A DNA stretch of 64,000 bases from positions 1 through 64,000 of the forward strand of contig CAJTMR010000003.1 of NCBI GenBank assembly GCA_910577325.1, written 5' to 3'. The translations under genes were made by a program, and so were the position numbers. The notes under the pieces are model-generated. The model saw only the letters and a list, made by a program, of their open reading frames with translations, had not been told where the DNA came from and searched no databases. This stretch comes from an uncultured Parabacteroides sp. GTDB lineage: Bacteria; Bacteroidota; Bacteroidia; Bacteroidales; Tannerellaceae. Below, piece by piece: positions 63,077 through 64,000 of this stretch; the first letter of the stretch is position 1; every line of letters begins with the position of its first letter.

Positions 63077-64000
63077 TTAATAGTAACCCTCATTCTGTTC
63101 TTCACTGAGTTCACCGACAGGATTCAAACGGTCGATATGTTTCTGCGGGATAGGACGAAGTTTATGATACGGTTTGATGTAGATTGCATCGGGGTTGTAT
63201 TTCTTCACATAATCGTACAACACTTCACAACGCACCAAGTCTTCCCAGCGGTTGGTTTCTCCCAGCAATTCACGCCCGCGTTCGTTCAGGATAAATTCGA
63301 TAAAGTCACCTTGTAGGTCGGCGGGAGAAACATTCAGTGCGTCATAGGTGCTCTTCGTATCGTTCACTCCACCTTCAAAAAGCCAAATCTGCTGGTCTTT
63401 CTGCTCACCCTCGGACCAGGCAGCACGCTTGCGAACCACATTGATATACTCGGCAGCCTTGTCGAAATCCCCTTTACGGCCGGCAGCTTCCGCAGCCAAC
63501 AGATACGTTTCACCCAAACGCATACGCACCCATTCGCGAGAGCCCTTTTCTTCGGATACGGAAGGGCGGTTCGGATCGAGATATTTCACCAATGAAGGGA
63601 AATAACGGATCGAATGCATTTCACGGGGAAAATAAGAATAAGTATAGTTGGCACGGAACTTACGCATATCGTTGCTGTTCGATTCATATCCGGTCTTTTC
63701 CATCGTATAATAAATAGCTGTATCGCCATGCTGGAATTTCAGTTGGCCGATAACCTGCCCCTTTGAAGGATCCGGATTAAAGTAGACAGTGCCATCATAA
63801 GACAGGGATTCCCAAACGGGCAACGTATTTACATTATTGGCATAATATACCCACTTAAAACTCTTGTAAAAACGTGAGTCATGCAGGCGGTCATACAGAT
63901 CATCCATCGTCTTCTTGGTAGCCACATGACGGCGATACGGGCGGCCGTTGGCAATGTCGCGCAACATGCCCGGTTGGTCTTCATACCAGGACAACCAATA
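63077..64000 (-). CDS. SusD/RagB-like lipoprotein, 3' part (runs off the window)
   Basis: About 307 codons, open to the right edge (the frame continues before the TTG at 63994). SusD features: RMRLGETYLLAAEAAGRKG, then NVVRKRAAW and the signature FILNERGRELLGETNRWEDL. C-terminal residues LRPIPQKHIDRLNP are typical of the family. Its susC partner would lie just beyond the window, upstream of it. Not closely related to the SusD at 32094-34052. Confidence 0.92.
   Translation of the reverse strand, partial: YWLSWYEDQPGMLRDIANGRPYRRHVATKKTMDDLYDRLHDSRFYKSFKWVYYANNVNTLPVWESLSYDGTVYFNPDPSKGQVIGQLKFQHGDTAIYYTMEKTGYESNSNDMRKFRANYTYSYFPREMHSIRYFPSLVKYLDPNRPSVSEEKGSREWVRMRLGETYLLAAEAAGRKGDFDKAAEYINVVRKRAAWSEGEQKDQQIWLFEGGVNDTKSTYDALNVSPADLQGDFIEFILNERGRELLGETNRWEDLVRCEVLYDYVKKYNPDAIYIKPYHKLRPIPQKHIDRLNPVGELSEEQNEGYY

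Noticed and set aside
1..64000. CRISPR arrays, rRNA genes, insertion sequences with transposases, conjugation genes
   Set aside because: None found: no regularly spaced identical repeats longer than 20 bp, no transposase or relaxase motifs in any credible frame.

Overview
The window looks like chromosome of a gut Bacteroidales bacterium, probably Parabacteroides or a close relative. The signs are SusC/SusD pairs, a FecR/ECF pair, lipoprotein-type TamL with TamB, a tricorn-type protease, GH76/GH125 mannosidases, an IntDOT-like recombinase, and many genes preceded by the Bacteroidetes -7 box TAnnTTTG about 15-30 bp before the start. Genus is inference; no rRNA is present. Layout: 1-13,986 is AT-rich accessory DNA; 13,990-64,000 is ordinary, higher-GC core chromosome with short intergenic gaps. 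Accessory part: an 11.2-kb integrative element (2,808-13,986) sits at the 3' end of a tRNA-Met(CAT) gene (13,916-13,989). A 72-bp direct repeat containing almost the whole tRNA marks both ends, and a pair of GGTTTAAC arm-like sites lies just inside each end. The element carries a tyrosine recombinase, an unknown 270-aa protein, a ParB-like DGQHR protein, an SF2-helicase-like protein with an altered Walker A loop and flanking palindrome-ended repeats, a HepT-MntA toxin-antitoxin pair, a short RadC-like protein with a coupled small membrane protein, two secreted lipoproteins and a DUF2971-like cargo gene. It has no conjugation genes. Left of 2,808 lies what looks like the wreck of a second, tandem element: a helicase remnant plus a second, almost identical 1.9-kb RadC/HepT/MntA block (222-2,117 versus 5,560-7,459). 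Core part: START-like protein, LptF/G-type permease, ribBA and an aspartate aminotransferase run rightward. The ribosomal/translation cluster rplM-rpsI-rpsB-tsf runs leftward. Then come the anaerobic ribonucleotide reductase nrdD-nrdG, a membrane acyltransferase, a FecR-SusC-SusD system with a convergent ECF sigma gene, tamB-tamL (outer-membrane assembly), an AraC regulator and an M23/LysM peptidase. A leftward operon follows: S8 peptidase-xseA-xseB-ispD-recG. Next are an Lrp regulator, two FKBP prolyl isomerases, a GH76-GH125 alpha-1,6-mannoside pair, a sirtuin, an NhaC antiporter overlapping a dicarboxylate/amino-acid symporter, a DnaQ-like exonuclease, a tricorn-like protease broken by a frameshift, and the 3' part of another susD. 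Most interesting are the tandem-island structure with its recently copied toxin-antitoxin block, the helicase/ParB-like/unknown core of this non-conjugative element, and several unexplained intergenic repeat arrays.
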